64,000 nt of DNA from Burkholderia pyrrocinia. Its GTDB lineage: Bacteria; Pseudomonadota; Gammaproteobacteria; Burkholderiales; Burkholderiaceae. Every line of letters begins with the position of its first letter. Position 1 is the first letter of the stretch. Position numbers and translations under genes: made by a program. The notes beneath the pieces are model-generated. The model saw nothing but the letters and a program-made list of their open reading frames with translations. It was not told the origin of the DNA and searched no databases. The DNA lies in the NCBI RefSeq assembly GCF_022809715.1, contig NZ_CP094459.1, positions 806,001 to 870,000 on the forward strand, written 5' to 3'. Shown here one piece after another: positions 1-9,338 of this stretch.

Positions 1-1229
1 GCTGGAAGCACAAGGTGACGGGCGTCGAGCAATCGGCCGAGCATGCGGTGCTGACGATCGAGACGCCGGACGGCGTCGCGACGCTGCGCGCGCAATACGT
101 GATCGCGGCCGACGGCTCGCGCAGCCCGATGCGCACGATGATGAGCCTCGAAAGCCACGGCCGTACGTTCAAGGACCGCTTCCTGATCGCCGACGTGAAG
201 ATGAAGGCGGAGTTTCCGACCGAGCGCTGGTTCTGGTTCGATCCGCCGTTCCACCCGAACCAGTCGGTGCTGCTGCACCGCCAGCCCGACAATGTGTGGC
301 GCATCGACTTCCAGCTCGGCTGGGACGCCGATCCCGTCGCCGAGAAGCAGCCGGAGCGCGTGATCCCGCGCGTGCGCGCGCTGCTGGGGCCGGACGCCGA
401 GTTCGAGCTCGAATGGGTGAGCGTCTACACGTTCCGCTGCCAGCGGATGGAGTCGTTCCGTCACGGCCGCGTGCTGTTCGCGGGCGACTCCGCGCACGGC
501 GTGTCGCCGTTCGGCGCGCGCGGCGCGAACAGCGGCGTGCAGGATGCGGACAACCTCGCGTGGAAGCTGAAGCTCGTGCTCGACGGCCGCTCGGCCGACC
601 GCCTGCTCGATACGTACGCGAGCGAGCGCGAGTTCGCGGCAGACGAGAACATCCGCAACTCGACGCGCTCGACCGATTTCATCACGCCGAAAAGCCCGGT
701 GTCGCGCGTGTTCCGCGACGCGACGCTGAAGCTCGCGCGCGATTGCGAATTCGCGCGCAAGCTCGTGAACAGCGGCCGCCTGTCGGTGCCGGCCGTGCTG
801 GCCGATTCGCCGCTGAACACGCCGGACCGCGACGGCGACGCATTCGCATGCGCGATGCGGCCGGGCGCGGCGGCAGCCGATGCGCCGGTGCGCGCAAAGG
901 GTGCGGCGGGCTGGCTGCTGCAGCACCTGCGCGGCGGCTTCACCGGCGTGCTGTTCGGATTGCCGGGCGACGCGGCCGCGCTCGCGCAGGCCGTCGAAGG
1001 CCTCGCGCTGCCGGTGCGGCCGGTGCTCGTCGTGCCGGCCGGGCACGCGCAGCCGGTGGCCGGCATCGACGTCGTGGAGGACGTCGGCGGTTTCGCCGCG
1101 CAACGCTATGACGCGAAGCCCGGCACGTTCTACCTGCTGCGTCCCGACCAGCATGTCTGCGCACGCATGCGCACGCTCGACCGTCAGGCGCTTGCCGACG
1201 CACTGGCGCGCGCGACCTGCGCACGCTGA
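1..1229 (+). CDS. FAD-dependent aromatic monooxygenase, PHBH/MhpA family (5' end outside window)
   Basis: Class A flavoprotein hydroxylase that would insert one oxygen into an aromatic ring using NAD(P)H. The reading frame is open to the left edge (codons WKHK precede the first possible GTG at 15), so the N-terminal FAD Rossmann motif lies outside. What is visible is the family's second FAD motif, GDSAHGVSPFGARGANSG followed by DADNLAWKL (about codons 162-192), and a C-terminal thioredoxin-like domain ending in LLRPDQHVCARM. It heads a co-directional run with a DUF2783 gene, an aromatic-acid carrier, hmgA and fahA. From this context I infer a substrate that is converted to homogentisate, such as 3-hydroxyphenylacetate. 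The 3-(3-hydroxyphenyl)propionate hydroxylase name that such proteins often receive is probably wrong here. Confidence 0.85.
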   Translation, partial: WKHKVTGVEQSAEHAVLTIETPDGVATLRAQYVIAADGSRSPMRTMMSLESHGRTFKDRFLIADVKMKAEFPTERWFWFDPPFHPNQSVLLHRQPDNVWRIDFQLGWDADPVAEKQPERVIPRVRALLGPDAEFELEWVSVYTFRCQRMESFRHGRVLFAGDSAHGVSPFGARGANSGVQDADNLAWKLKLVLDGRSADRLLDTYASEREFAADENIRNSTRSTDFITPKSPVSRVFRDATLKLARDCEFARKLVNSGRLSVPAVLADSPLNTPDRDGDAFACAMRPGAAAADAPVRAKGAAGWLLQHLRGGFTGVLFGLPGDAAALAQAVEGLALPVRPVLVVPAGHAQPVAGIDVVEDVGGFAAQRYDAKPGTFYLLRPDQHVCARMRTLDRQALADALARATCAR

Positions 1230-1269
1230 ATACCGCATTGGACACGAAAAAAACACCGGAGACTCCGTC

Positions 1270-1500
1270 ATGCCCTCACTCGACACCCGCCCGCGCCTGG
1301 CCGATCCGGACGCGTTCTATGAAGCGCTGATCGACATGCATCGCGACCTGTCCGACGCCGACAGCCAGCTCGTCAACGCGAAGCTGATCCTGCTGCTCGC
1401 GAACCAGATCGGCGACGCCGACGTGCTGCGCGAAGCGATGGCGCTCGCGCGCCAGGGCGTGACGCCGCCCGTGCATCCGGCCGCCGAGGTCGCGCAATGA
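1270..1500 (+). CDS. DUF2783 small protein
   Basis: A 76-residue acidic, probably all-helical protein without signal peptide or membrane segment. I recognise it as the DUF2783 type that commonly sits directly after a FAD-dependent aromatic hydroxylase. It starts at ATG 1270, 40 bp after the hydroxylase stop, and its TGA overlaps the ATG of the following MFS gene (ATGA at 1497-1500), which indicates translational coupling. The sequence around NAKLILLLANQIGDADVLREAM is its most ordered-looking part. No function is known; the tight coupling suggests an accessory or regulatory partner of the hydroxylase or transporter. Confidence 0.75.
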   Translation: MPSLDTRPRLADPDAFYEALIDMHRDLSDADSQLVNAKLILLLANQIGDADVLREAMALARQGVTPPVHPAAEVAQ

Positions 1501-2858
1501 GCGCGGCGCCGGCCGACGCGCGCGTGCTCGAAGTCGAGCGCGTGATCGACGAGACCCATCGCCCGGGCTTTCACTGGATGCTGCTCGCGTTGTGCGGGCT
1601 GTGCCTCGTGATCGACGGTTTCGATGCGCAGGCGATGGGCTACGTCGCACCGAGCGTGATTGCCGAATGGGGTGTGCCGAAGCAGGCGCTCGGCCCGGTG
1701 TTCAGCGCGAGCCTGTTCGGGATGCTGCTCGGTGCGCTCGGGCTGTCGGTGCTGGCCGACCGGATCGGGCGGCGCCCGGTGCTGATCGGCTCGACGCTGT
1801 TCTTCGCGGTGACGATGCTCGCGACGCCGTTCGCAAGCTCGATTCCCGTGCTGATGGCGTTGCGCTTCGTCACGGGCCTCGGCCTCGGCTGCATCATGCC
1901 GAACGCGATGGCGCTGGTCGGCGAGTTCAGTCCGGCCGCGCATCGCGTGAAGCGGATGATGATGGTGTCGTGCGGCTTCACGCTCGGCGCTGCGCTCGGC
2001 GGCTTCATCAGCGCCGCGCTGATTCCGGCGCTCGGCTGGCGTTCGGTGTTCTACGTCGGCGGCGCGGTGCCGCTCGTGCTCACGGTCGCGATGGTCGCGC
2101 GGCTGCCCGAGTCGCTGCAGTTCCTGGTGCTGAAAGGGCGCGTCGCGCAGGCGCGCGACTGGCTCGCGCGCTTCGCGCCGCAGGCCGGCATCGATGCGAA
2201 CACGCGGCTCGTCGTGCGCGAGCGCGCCGCGACCGGCGCGCCGGTGGCCGAGCTGTTCAGCCACGGCCGCCTGCCGGTCACGCTGCTGCTGTGGGCGATC
2301 AGCTTCATGAACCTGATCGATCTGTACTTCCTGTCGAACTGGCTGCCGACCGTGATGCGCGATGCGGGCTATTCGCCGGGCACGGCGGTGATCGTCGGCA
2401 CGGTGCTGCAGACGGGCGGCGTGATCGGCACGCTGTCGCTCGGCTGGCTCATCGAACGCCATGGCTTCGTGCGCGTGCTGTTCGCGTGCTTCGCGTGCGC
2501 GGCCGTGTCGGTGGGGCTGATCGGCTCGGTCGCGCATGCGCTGCCGTGGCTGCTGGTCGTCGTGTTCGCGGGCGGGTTCTGCGTGGTCGGCGGGCAGCCG
2601 GCCGTGAATGCGCTCGCGGGCCAGTATTACCCGACGTCGCTGCGCTCGACGGGCATCGGCTGGAGCCTCGGCATCGGCCGGATCGGCTCGGTGCTCGGGC
2701 CGCTCGTCGGCGGACAACTGATTGCGCTCAACTGGTCGAACGATGCGCTGTTCCACGCGGCCGCGGTGCCGGTGCTGTGCTCTGCGCTGTTCGTCCTCGG
2801 GCTGGCTGGTGTGACGCGGCGAAACGGTGCGCACGCGCCGAATGCCGCGATGAATTGA
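1497..2858 (+). CDS. MFS aromatic acid:H+ symporter (AAHS family)
   Basis: Inner-membrane carrier of 453 residues with about 12 hydrophobic segments. It is likely to import an aromatic acid for the neighbouring degradation genes. After a soluble N-terminus of about 25 residues the first helix carries DGFDAQAMGY, the DGxD signature typical of benzoate/4-hydroxybenzoate transporters (BenK/PcaK type). The cytoplasmic loop between helices 2 and 3 has the MFS motif LADRIGRRPVL. Its ATG overlaps the DUF2783 stop and only 15 bp separate it from hmgA, so it belongs to the same transcript. The substrate is inferred from context: hydroxyphenylacetate or a related acid. Confidence 0.85.
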   Translation: MSAAPADARVLEVERVIDETHRPGFHWMLLALCGLCLVIDGFDAQAMGYVAPSVIAEWGVPKQALGPVFSASLFGMLLGALGLSVLADRIGRRPVLIGSTLFFAVTMLATPFASSIPVLMALRFVTGLGLGCIMPNAMALVGEFSPAAHRVKRMMMVSCGFTLGAALGGFISAALIPALGWRSVFYVGGAVPLVLTVAMVARLPESLQFLVLKGRVAQARDWLARFAPQAGIDANTRLVVRERAATGAPVAELFSHGRLPVTLLLWAISFMNLIDLYFLSNWLPTVMRDAGYSPGTAVIVGTVLQTGGVIGTLSLGWLIERHGFVRVLFACFACAAVSVGLIGSVAHALPWLLVVVFAGGFCVVGGQPAVNALAGQYYPTSLRSTGIGWSLGIGRIGSVLGPLVGGQLIALNWSNDALFHAAAVPVLCSALFVLGLAGVTRRNGAHAPNAAMN

Positions 2859-2873
2859 TGGAGAAAGGAAACG

Positions 2874-4208
2874 ATGACGCTTGACCTGTCGAAACCGGCG
2901 ACCGCCGGCTACCTGAGCGGTTTCGCGAACGAATTCGCGACCGAGGCGCTGCCCGGCGCGCTGCCGCACGGCCGCAACTCGCCGCAGCGCGCGCCGTACG
3001 GGCTGTATGCGGAGCAGCTGTCGGGCACCGCGTTTACCGCGCCGCGCGGCCACAACCGCCGCTCGTGGCTGTACCGCATCCGCCCGGCGGCCGTGCACCG
3101 GCCGTTCGAGCCGTACGCGGGCCCGCAGCGGCTCGTGTCGGAATTCGGCGATTCGGCCGACGTGCCGCCGACGCCGCCGAACCAGCTGCGCTGGGATCCG
3201 CTGCCGATGCCGGTCGAGCCGACCGATTTCGTCGACGCTCTGGTGACGATGGCCGGCAACGGCTCGGCGGCCGCGATGAACGGCTGCGCGATCCACCTGT
3301 ACGCGGCGAACCGCTCGATGCAGGACCGCTTCTTCTACAGCGCGGACGGCGAACTGCTGATCGTGCCGCAGCAGGGGCGGCTGTTCATCGCGACCGAATT
3401 CGGCCGGCTCGACGTCGAGCCGTTCGAGATCGCGGTGATCCCGCGCGGCGTACGTTTTTCCGTCGCGCTGCCGGACGGCGACGCGCGCGGCTACATCTGC
3501 GAAAACTTCGGCGCGCAGCTGCGCCTGCCGGACCTCGGCCCGATCGGCTCGAACGGCCTCGCGAACCCGCGCGACTTCCTGACGCCGCAGGCCGCGTACG
3601 AGGATCGCGAAGGCGCGTTCGAGCTGATCGCGAAGCTGAACGGCCGCCTGTGGCGCGCGGACATCGGCCATTCGCCGCTCGACGTCGTTGCGTGGCACGG
3701 CAACTACGCGCCTTACAAATACGACCTGCGCCTGTTCAACACGATCGGCTCGATCAGCTACGACCATCCCGATCCGTCGATCTTCCTCGTGCTGCAGTCG
3801 CAGAGCGATACGCCGGGCGTCGACACGATCGACTTCGTGATCTTCCCGCCGCGCTGGCTCGCGGCCGAGGATACGTTCCGTCCGCCCTGGTTCCACCGCA
3901 ACGTCGCGAGCGAGTTCATGGGGCTCGTGCACGGCGTGTACGACGCGAAGGCGGAAGGCTTCGTGCCGGGCGGCGCGAGCCTGCACAACTGCATGTCGGG
4001 CCACGGGCCCGACGCGGACACGTTCGAGAAGGCGTCCGCGAGCGACACGACGAAGCCGCACAAGGTCGACGCGACGATGGCGTTCATGTTCGAGACCCGC
4101 ACGCTGATCCGGCCGACGCGCTACGCGCTCGACACCGCGCAACTGCAGGCGGACTACTTCGAATGCTGGCAAGGCATCAAGAAACACTTCAACCCGGAGC
4201 AACGATGA
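2874..4208 (+). CDS. hmgA: Homogentisate 1,2-dioxygenase
   Basis: Cytosolic Fe(II) dioxygenase that opens homogentisate to maleylacetoacetate. At 444 residues it is full length for the family. The iron ligands known from the human enzyme are present as H341 (in WFHRN), E347 (SEFMGL) and H377 (SGHGPD), with the conserved [10 protein letters not shown] stretch between. A good ribosome site (AAAGGA) precedes ATG 2874. The stop codon overlaps the fahA start (ATG at 4205), which is strong translational coupling. There is no maleylacetoacetate isomerase or 4-hydroxyphenylpyruvate dioxygenase gene next to it. Confidence 0.97.
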   Translation: MTLDLSKPATAGYLSGFANEFATEALPGALPHGRNSPQRAPYGLYAEQLSGTAFTAPRGHNRRSWLYRIRPAAVHRPFEPYAGPQRLVSEFGDSADVPPTPPNQLRWDPLPMPVEPTDFVDALVTMAGNGSAAAMNGCAIHLYAANRSMQDRFFYSADGELLIVPQQGRLFIATEFGRLDVEPFEIAVIPRGVRFSVALPDGDARGYICENFGAQLRLPDLGPIGSNGLANPRDFLTPQAAYEDREGAFELIAKLNGRLWRADIGHSPLDVVAWHGNYAPYKYDLRLFNTIGSISYDHPDPSIFLVLQSQSDTPGVDTIDFVIFPPRWLAAEDTFRPPWFHRNVASEFMGLVHGVYDAKAEGFVPGGASLHNCMSGHGPDADTFEKASASDTTKPHKVDATMAFMFETRTLIRPTRYALDTAQLQADYFECWQGIKKHFNPEQR

Positions 4209-5509
4209 GCGACACCCAAGACTGGCGCGCGACGCTCGACCCGGCCCGCAAGAGCTGGGTCGACACGGCGAACGATCCCGCCTGCGATTTCCCGATCCAG
4301 AATCTTCCGTTCGGGATCTTCAGCGACGCGAAGCAGGCGGCGCGCCGTGCGGGCGTCGCGCTCGGCGACCAGATCGTCGATCTCGCGGCGCTCGCGCGCG
4401 CGGGCCTCGTGACGCTGCCGGCCGGCGCCGACGCGTTCGCCGCGCCGACGCTCAACGCATTCATCGCGCTCGGCCGCGATGCATGGCGCAGCGTGCGCGT
4501 GCAGCTGTCGGACCTGTTCTCGCGCGACAATGCGCTGCTGCGTGACGATGCGGCGCTGCGCGCGCAGGTGCTCGTCGCGCAGCGCGACGCGACGCTGCAT
4601 CTGCCGGTCGAGATCCCCGGCTACACCGATTTCTATTCGTCGAAGGAGCACGCGACCAACGTCGGCTCGATGTTCCGCGATCCGAAGAATGCGCTGCTGC
4701 CGAACTGGTCGGAGATGCCGATCGGCTACAACGGCCGCGCGTCGTCGGTGGTCGTGAGCGGCACGCCGGTGCGGCGCCCAAACGGGCAGCTGAAGCTGCC
4801 CGACCAGGAGCGTCCGGTGTTCGGCGCGTGCCGCAAGCTCGACATCGAGCTGGAGACGGGCTTCATCGTCGGCCAGGGCAACGCGCTCGGCGAGCCGATC
4901 GCGTGCGAGGACGCGGAAGCGCATATCTTCGGGATGGTGCTGCTGAACGACTGGAGCGCGCGCGACATCCAGCAGTGGGAATACGTGCCGCTCGGCCCGT
5001 TCAACGCGAAGACGTTCGCGACGACGATCTCGCCGTGGATCGTCACGCTCGACGCGCTCGAACCGTTCCGCACCGCGCAGCCGGAGCAGGTGCCGCAGCC
5101 GCTCGCGTATCTGCGGCACGCGGGCAGGCATGCGTTCGACATCGCGCTCGAAGTGACGCTGCGCGCCGAAGGGGCAGCGCAGGCGACGTCGATCTGCCGC
5201 ACCAACTTCAAGCACATGTACTGGACGATGGCGCAGCAGCTCGCGCATCACACGGTCGCGGGCTGCAACACGCGGGTCGGCGACCTGATGGGTTCGGGCA
5301 CGATCAGCGGGCCGACGAAGGATTCGTTCGGCAGCCTGCTCGAACTGACGTGGAACGGCAAGGAGCCGGTTGCGCTGGACGGCGGCGGCAGCCGCGCATT
5401 CATCGAGGACGGCGACGAGCTGACGCTCGCCGGATGGTGCCAGGGCGACGGCTATCGCGTCGGCTTCGGCACGTGTGCGGGCAAGATCCTGCCGGCGCGG
5501 GGTGCGTGA
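4205..5509 (+). CDS. fahA: Fumarylacetoacetase
   Basis: Hydrolyses fumarylacetoacetate to fumarate and acetoacetate, the last step of the homogentisate route. The protein has 434 residues, matching long-form fumarylacetoacetases with an N-terminal SH3-like domain (about 1-130) and a C-terminal catalytic domain. The metal/catalytic stretch [13 protein letters not shown] places D142 as metal ligand and H149 as general base by comparison with the mouse enzyme. ELETGFIVG and [19 protein letters not shown] supply further active-site residues. The start at 4205 overlaps the hmgA stop. A hairpin terminator follows at 5554. Confidence 0.96.
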   Translation: MSDTQDWRATLDPARKSWVDTANDPACDFPIQNLPFGIFSDAKQAARRAGVALGDQIVDLAALARAGLVTLPAGADAFAAPTLNAFIALGRDAWRSVRVQLSDLFSRDNALLRDDAALRAQVLVAQRDATLHLPVEIPGYTDFYSSKEHATNVGSMFRDPKNALLPNWSEMPIGYNGRASSVVVSGTPVRRPNGQLKLPDQERPVFGACRKLDIELETGFIVGQGNALGEPIACEDAEAHIFGMVLLNDWSARDIQQWEYVPLGPFNAKTFATTISPWIVTLDALEPFRTAQPEQVPQPLAYLRHAGRHAFDIALEVTLRAEGAAQATSICRTNFKHMYWTMAQQLAHHTVAGCNTRVGDLMGSGTISGPTKDSFGSLLELTWNGKEPVALDGGGSRAFIEDGDELTLAGWCQGDGYRVGFGTCAGKILPARGA

Positions 5510-5553
5510 CGGATCGCAGCGTGACACGTAACGCGTAGTCCGGCAGGACAGGG

Positions 5554-5584
5554 CGGCCCGCTTTGCGCGGGCCGTTTTCGTTTT
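5554..5584 (+). terminator. Rho-independent terminator after fahA
   Basis: A perfect 8-bp stem (CGGCCCGC / GCGGGCCG, 5554-5561 and 5567-5574) with a 5-nt loop is followed by TTTTCGTTTT. It lies 45 bp past the fahA stop and would end the homogentisate transcript. Confidence 0.85.
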
Positions 5585-5653
5585 GCCGGCGCGTGGCGGT
5601 GCGTGTGCGCCGATGTGTGACGCCGCGCACGAATGTCGGTGCCAGCGTCTGCG

Positions 5654-6814
5654 TCAGACCGCGCGTTGCAACGCGGCGCGACGCTCCCACAGCGCCGCCG
5701 CGACGAATGCCGCGACGCAGACGACCAGCACGCCGACCAGCGCGTTGCTGCCCAGTTGTTCCATCAATGCGCCCGCAACGAGCGGGCCGCCGAAGCTCGC
5801 GGCGCTCCACGACGCCGACACGAGCGAGCTCGCGGTGACGAGCGCCGCGCCGCGGAAGCGTTCGCCGCATGCGACGAGCGACAGCGTGTAGATGCTGCCG
5901 GCCGCCGCGCCGAGCACGAACAGCAGCGGCCAGCACAGCCACGGGTTCGCGATCACGAGCGGCAGCAGCGGCAGGCCGGCCAGCACGATCCAGCCCGCGC
6001 CGAGGTGCACGCGTTCGCGGCCGAGCTTGTCCGCGAGCCAGCCGATCGGGAACTGCATCGCGGTATCGCCGAACAGCATGATCGACGCGAGCAGCACGGC
6101 GGTCGCGCTCGCGACGCCGTGATCCATCGCGTAGAGCGGCAGCAGCGACAGCGCGAGCGTGTCGAACAGCGCGAAGAACCCGGTGCCGATGATCAGCGCG
6201 GGCATGCGCGGCAGCACGTCGAGCCAGCGACCGTGCGCTTCGTGATGCGCATCGTCACCCGCGAGCGGCGCGCGCCGGATCGTCGCGAGCGTCGGCAGCG
6301 CGAGCAGGAACAGCGCGCCGCACAGTGCGAAGCGGATGCTCGTCGCGCCCGCGATCTGGCTGACGAGCACGGGGCCCGCCATCTGGAACAGCGTGAAATT
6401 GGTTGCGTAGATCGCGACGACGCGGCCGCGCGTCGAATCGTCGGCGAGCTGGTTGACCCACGCCTCGCCGATCGTGAACAGCAGCATCAGCGCGGCGCCG
6501 CACAGCACGCGCAACACGCCCCACAGGATCAGGCTCGACGTGAACTGCATCAGCGCGGTGGCCGCCGCGAGCAGCACGACCGACACGACGATCGCGCGGC
6601 GCGAGCCGATGTGCCGCGCGAGCGCGGTGACGAACGGAACGATCGCGAGGCCGCCGAGGGCCTGTGCGGCCGTCAGCATGCCGACGACGTTGGTGCCGTG
6701 TCCGGCTTCGGTCAGTGCGAGCGCGGTGAGCGGCAGCGTGGCGCCGGTCCCGAGGCCGACGACCGCGACGCTCAGGATGAGCGCGAGGAAATCACGATTG
6801 AGAATGGCTTTCAT
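5654..6814 (-). CDS. MFS transporter, YcaD-like
   Basis: Inner-membrane carrier of 386 residues with about 12 hydrophobic helices and short loops. The MFS loop-2/3 signature is weak (TALARHIGSRRAIV). The overall look, with a glycine-rich first helix VAVVGLGTGATLPLTALAL and a central cytoplasmic loop around residues 190-205, is that of YcaD-type DHA1 carriers. It faces the fahA terminator tail to tail and has another MFS gene upstream on the same strand, 91 bp away. The substrate cannot be told from sequence. Confidence 0.75.
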   Translation of the reverse strand: MKAILNRDFLALILSVAVVGLGTGATLPLTALALTEAGHGTNVVGMLTAAQALGGLAIVPFVTALARHIGSRRAIVVSVVLLAAATALMQFTSSLILWGVLRVLCGAALMLLFTIGEAWVNQLADDSTRGRVVAIYATNFTLFQMAGPVLVSQIAGATSIRFALCGALFLLALPTLATIRRAPLAGDDAHHEAHGRWLDVLPRMPALIIGTGFFALFDTLALSLLPLYAMDHGVASATAVLLASIMLFGDTAMQFPIGWLADKLGRERVHLGAGWIVLAGLPLLPLVIANPWLCWPLLFVLGAAAGSIYTLSLVACGERFRGAALVTASSLVSASWSAASFGGPLVAGALMEQLGSNALVGVLVVCVAAFVAAALWERRAALQRAV

Positions 6815-6905
6815 CGGCCGGGATGCTACACCGCGGACCTTGAAAGGTCCATGAAGGCCGTCAGGATCGAATGCGTTGCGCGCGCAACGAATGCGCGCCG
6901 GCGCG

Positions 6906-8075
6906 TTACACGTATTCGGTCGGCGCGGCCAGCGGGCGGCGTTCGAGCGACGCCGACCACAGCGTGAGCGCCAGCGCCGCGACGGCCATCGCGACGCCGA
7001 CCCACGGCAGGTTCACGAGCGACACGCCGGAACCGATCGCCATTCCGCCGAGCCACGCGCCCGTCGCGTTGCCGAGGTTGAACGCACCCTGGTTCAGCGT
7101 CGACGCGAGGTTCGGCGCGTCGCTCGCGCGATCGACGATCAGGATCTGCAGCGGCGGCACGATCGCGAACGCGAGGATGCCCCACACGAAGATCGTCGCG
7201 AGCGCGGCGAACGGCAGATGCATCGTGCCCGCGAACAGCGCAAGGACGATGCCGATCAGCGCGAGCGTCGCGATCAGCGACGGCATCCGGCGCCAGTCGG
7301 CGAGCCTGCCGCCGAGCGTGCCGCCGACCGTCAGCCCGAGGCCGAACAGCAGCAGCACGTAGGTGACCTGACGCGGCGAGAAGCCGGTCACGTCCTCGAG
7401 GATCGGCGTGATGTACGTGAACACGCTGAACAGGCTCGCGGACGCGAGCACGCTGATGCCGAGCACCATCAGCACCTGCGGGTGCTTCAGCACGCTGAAT
7501 TCGCGCGTGATGCTGGTGTCGGGCATCGCGAGGTTCTTCGGCAGGCAGACCGCGAGCGCGGCGGCCGCGGCGATGCCGATGCCGGTAACGGCCCAGAACG
7601 TCGCGCGCCAGCCGAACGCCTGGCCGAGCGCGGTGCCGAGCGGCACGCCGAGCACGTTCGCGAGCGTGAGGCCCGTGAACATCAGCGCGATCGCCTGCGC
7701 GCGGCGGTTCGGCGCGACGAGGTTGCTCGCGACCACCGAGCCGATCCCGAAGAACGCGCCGTGGCAGAACGCGGTGACGACGCGCGCGGCCATCAGCACC
7801 GCATAGCCCGGTGCGATCGCGCAGAACAGGTTGCCGGCGATGAACAGCCCGATCAGACCCATCAGTGCGCGCTTGCGCGGCATCTTCGCGGTGACGATCG
7901 CGAGGATCGGCGCGCCGATCGTCACGCCGAGCGCGTAGCCCGACACGAGCATCCCGGCGGCCGGAATCGACACGCCGAGGTCGCGTGCGACATTGGGCAG
8001 CAGCCCCATGATCACGAATTCGGTGGTACCGATTCCAAATGCGGCGACGGCAAGGGCGAAAAGAGGCAAGGGCAT
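6906..8075 (-). CDS. MFS sugar/drug efflux permease, AraJ/YdhP-like (DHA1)
   Basis: A 389-residue inner-membrane transporter with about 12 helices. The first helix carries GIGTTEFVIMGLLP, a pattern characteristic of the AraJ/YdhP/SotB branch (arabinose and sugar efflux, sometimes chloramphenicol-type resistance). The MFS loop motif is APILAIVTAKMPRKRAL and the fifth helix has ANVLGVPLGTALGQ, the DHA1 antiporter motif C. Upstream lies about 300 bp without a gene, then the end of the bluB-like gene. Assignment to the family is firm; the exported compound is unknown. Confidence 0.8.
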   Translation of the reverse strand: MPLPLFALAVAAFGIGTTEFVIMGLLPNVARDLGVSIPAAGMLVSGYALGVTIGAPILAIVTAKMPRKRALMGLIGLFIAGNLFCAIAPGYAVLMAARVVTAFCHGAFFGIGSVVASNLVAPNRRAQAIALMFTGLTLANVLGVPLGTALGQAFGWRATFWAVTGIGIAAAAALAVCLPKNLAMPDTSITREFSVLKHPQVLMVLGISVLASASLFSVFTYITPILEDVTGFSPRQVTYVLLLFGLGLTVGGTLGGRLADWRRMPSLIATLALIGIVLALFAGTMHLPFAALATIFVWGILAFAIVPPLQILIVDRASDAPNLASTLNQGAFNLGNATGAWLGGMAIGSGVSLVNLPWVGVAMAVAALALTLWSASLERRPLAAPTEYV

Positions 8076-8375
8076 CGCGGTAGGCTCGGGAAAAGCCGCC
8101 GCTCGGGTGGGCGCAGGATGCGCGGTGCGGGCGGACGGGAAGGCGAACGACAGCGCGATTCTACTTCAGTGAAAACCCTGATGCTCGGGGCCAAAACGGA
8201 TGTTGCCGGCGTGCGACGGGGCAGCGGGCGGGAAGCTCACAATGTGGGATTTGGCGGCGGTTTGCGGCGTGCGAATTTGTCGGGGTCGGAACGATGGTGC
8301 TGCCGGGCCGTGCTCAGGAAATTTGAACGACATTTCTCGGAAACCCCAAAAACCGATCCCGATTGACAGCGGGAG
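8076..8375. other. Intergenic stretch without a recognised gene
   Basis: About 300 bp separate the start of the AraJ-like gene from the stop of the bluB-like gene, both on the minus strand. Open frames here are short and have no family resemblance. Base composition falls slightly below the neighbouring genes near 8280-8360. The minus-strand promoter of the AraJ-like gene should be here, but I see no convincing -35/-10 pair. Confidence 0.5.
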
Positions 8376-9158
8376 TCATATCAGCTGTTCGGGTGGACCG
8401 TCGGTGAGCGCGGCTGATCGTGCCGCTTCGGTGCTGGCGTCCGATGTGCGTGGCGCGTTTGCATCCGGTTCCGCGTTCGTGTCCGCAGGCGACGAAGGCG
8501 ATCCGGCGGCGTCGAGCGCGGCCGGATCGTCCCAGCCGTTTTCGAACAGGCACGCTTCGATCGGCATCCGCGCGGCCCAGCGCTCCTGCTCGAGCATCGG
8601 CTTCGCATAGAACGCGTCGACGTGCCCGACGCACAGCACGGCGATCGGCTTCGCGCCGTCGGGCATCCGCAGCAGCGTGCGCAACGCATCGACGTCGAAC
8701 AGCGACACCCAGCCCATCCCGAGCCCTTCCGCGCGCGCCGCGAGCCACATGTTCTGGATCGCGCACGCGGCGGACGCGAGATCCATCTCCGGCAGCGTGC
8801 GGCGGCCGAACACGTGGCGCTCGCGGCCGTCGGCGAGCGCGACGACCAGCAGCTCGCCGCATTCGCGCACGCCTTCGACCTTCAGCCGCATGAATTCGTC
8901 CTGGCGCTCGCCGAGCGCGTCGGCGGTCGCGCGGCGCTCGGCCTCGACCAGCGCGTGGATCGCGGTGCGCAGCGCGGGATCGGTGATGCGGATGAAGCGC
9001 CACGGCTGCATGAAGCCGACGCTCGGCGCGTGGTGCGCCGCGCGCAGCAAGCGCGCGAGCACGGCCGGATCGACGGGCGCCGGCGTGAAATGGCGCATGT
9101 CGCGCCGTTCGAAAATGGCGCGGTAGACGGCGGCGATGTCGGAGTCGTCGAAACGCAT
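8376..9158 (-). CDS. bluB: 5,6-dimethylbenzimidazole synthase BluB (nitroreductase fold)
   Basis: Oxygen-dependent enzyme that cleaves reduced FMN to 5,6-dimethylbenzimidazole, the lower ligand of vitamin B12. The N-terminal RRDMRHFTPAPVDPAVL and the SVGFMQPWRFIRI stretch (about residues 46-58) are characteristic of BluB rather than other nitroreductases, as is GLGMGWVSLFD in the middle. The core ends near residue 210. It is followed by about 50 low-complexity residues rich in Ala, Ser, Asp and Pro, an extension that makes the protein 260 residues long against about 200-230 usually. No other cobalamin genes are adjacent. Confidence 0.88.
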   Translation of the reverse strand: MRFDDSDIAAVYRAIFERRDMRHFTPAPVDPAVLARLLRAAHHAPSVGFMQPWRFIRITDPALRTAIHALVEAERRATADALGERQDEFMRLKVEGVRECGELLVVALADGRERHVFGRRTLPEMDLASAACAIQNMWLAARAEGLGMGWVSLFDVDALRTLLRMPDGAKPIAVLCVGHVDAFYAKPMLEQERWAARMPIEACLFENGWDDPAALDAAGSPSSPADTNAEPDANAPRTSDASTEAARSAALTDGPPEQLI

Positions 9159-9338
9159 GAGCGGGAGGAGGCGGGGTAACGTCGGCGCAACGATAGCAGA
9201 CGGCGCGCGGGAATCGTTACATCAGTCGCAACAAAACGAGAAATTGTTCATGAAAAAGGCCGGCTGCGCAGCAGCGGGCGCAAGCAAACGATTGCGGTGG
9301 CGCCGGCAACCGTCAAATGAGCCAATTTCGTCGATTTG

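Noticed and set aside
1317..4202. Open frame of 961 codons antisense to the MFS-hmgA genes
   Set aside because: Same cause: codon-bias shadow of well-supported genes, with no ribosome site or family match.
5654..8075. Two adjacent MFS genes as one two-part transporter
   Set aside because: Each has a full set of about 12 helices and belongs to a different MFS branch, so they are independent carriers.
9159..9338. Cobalamin riboswitch before bluB
   Set aside because: I searched by eye for the B12-box pattern on the minus strand and did not find it; the region is short and mostly unstructured.
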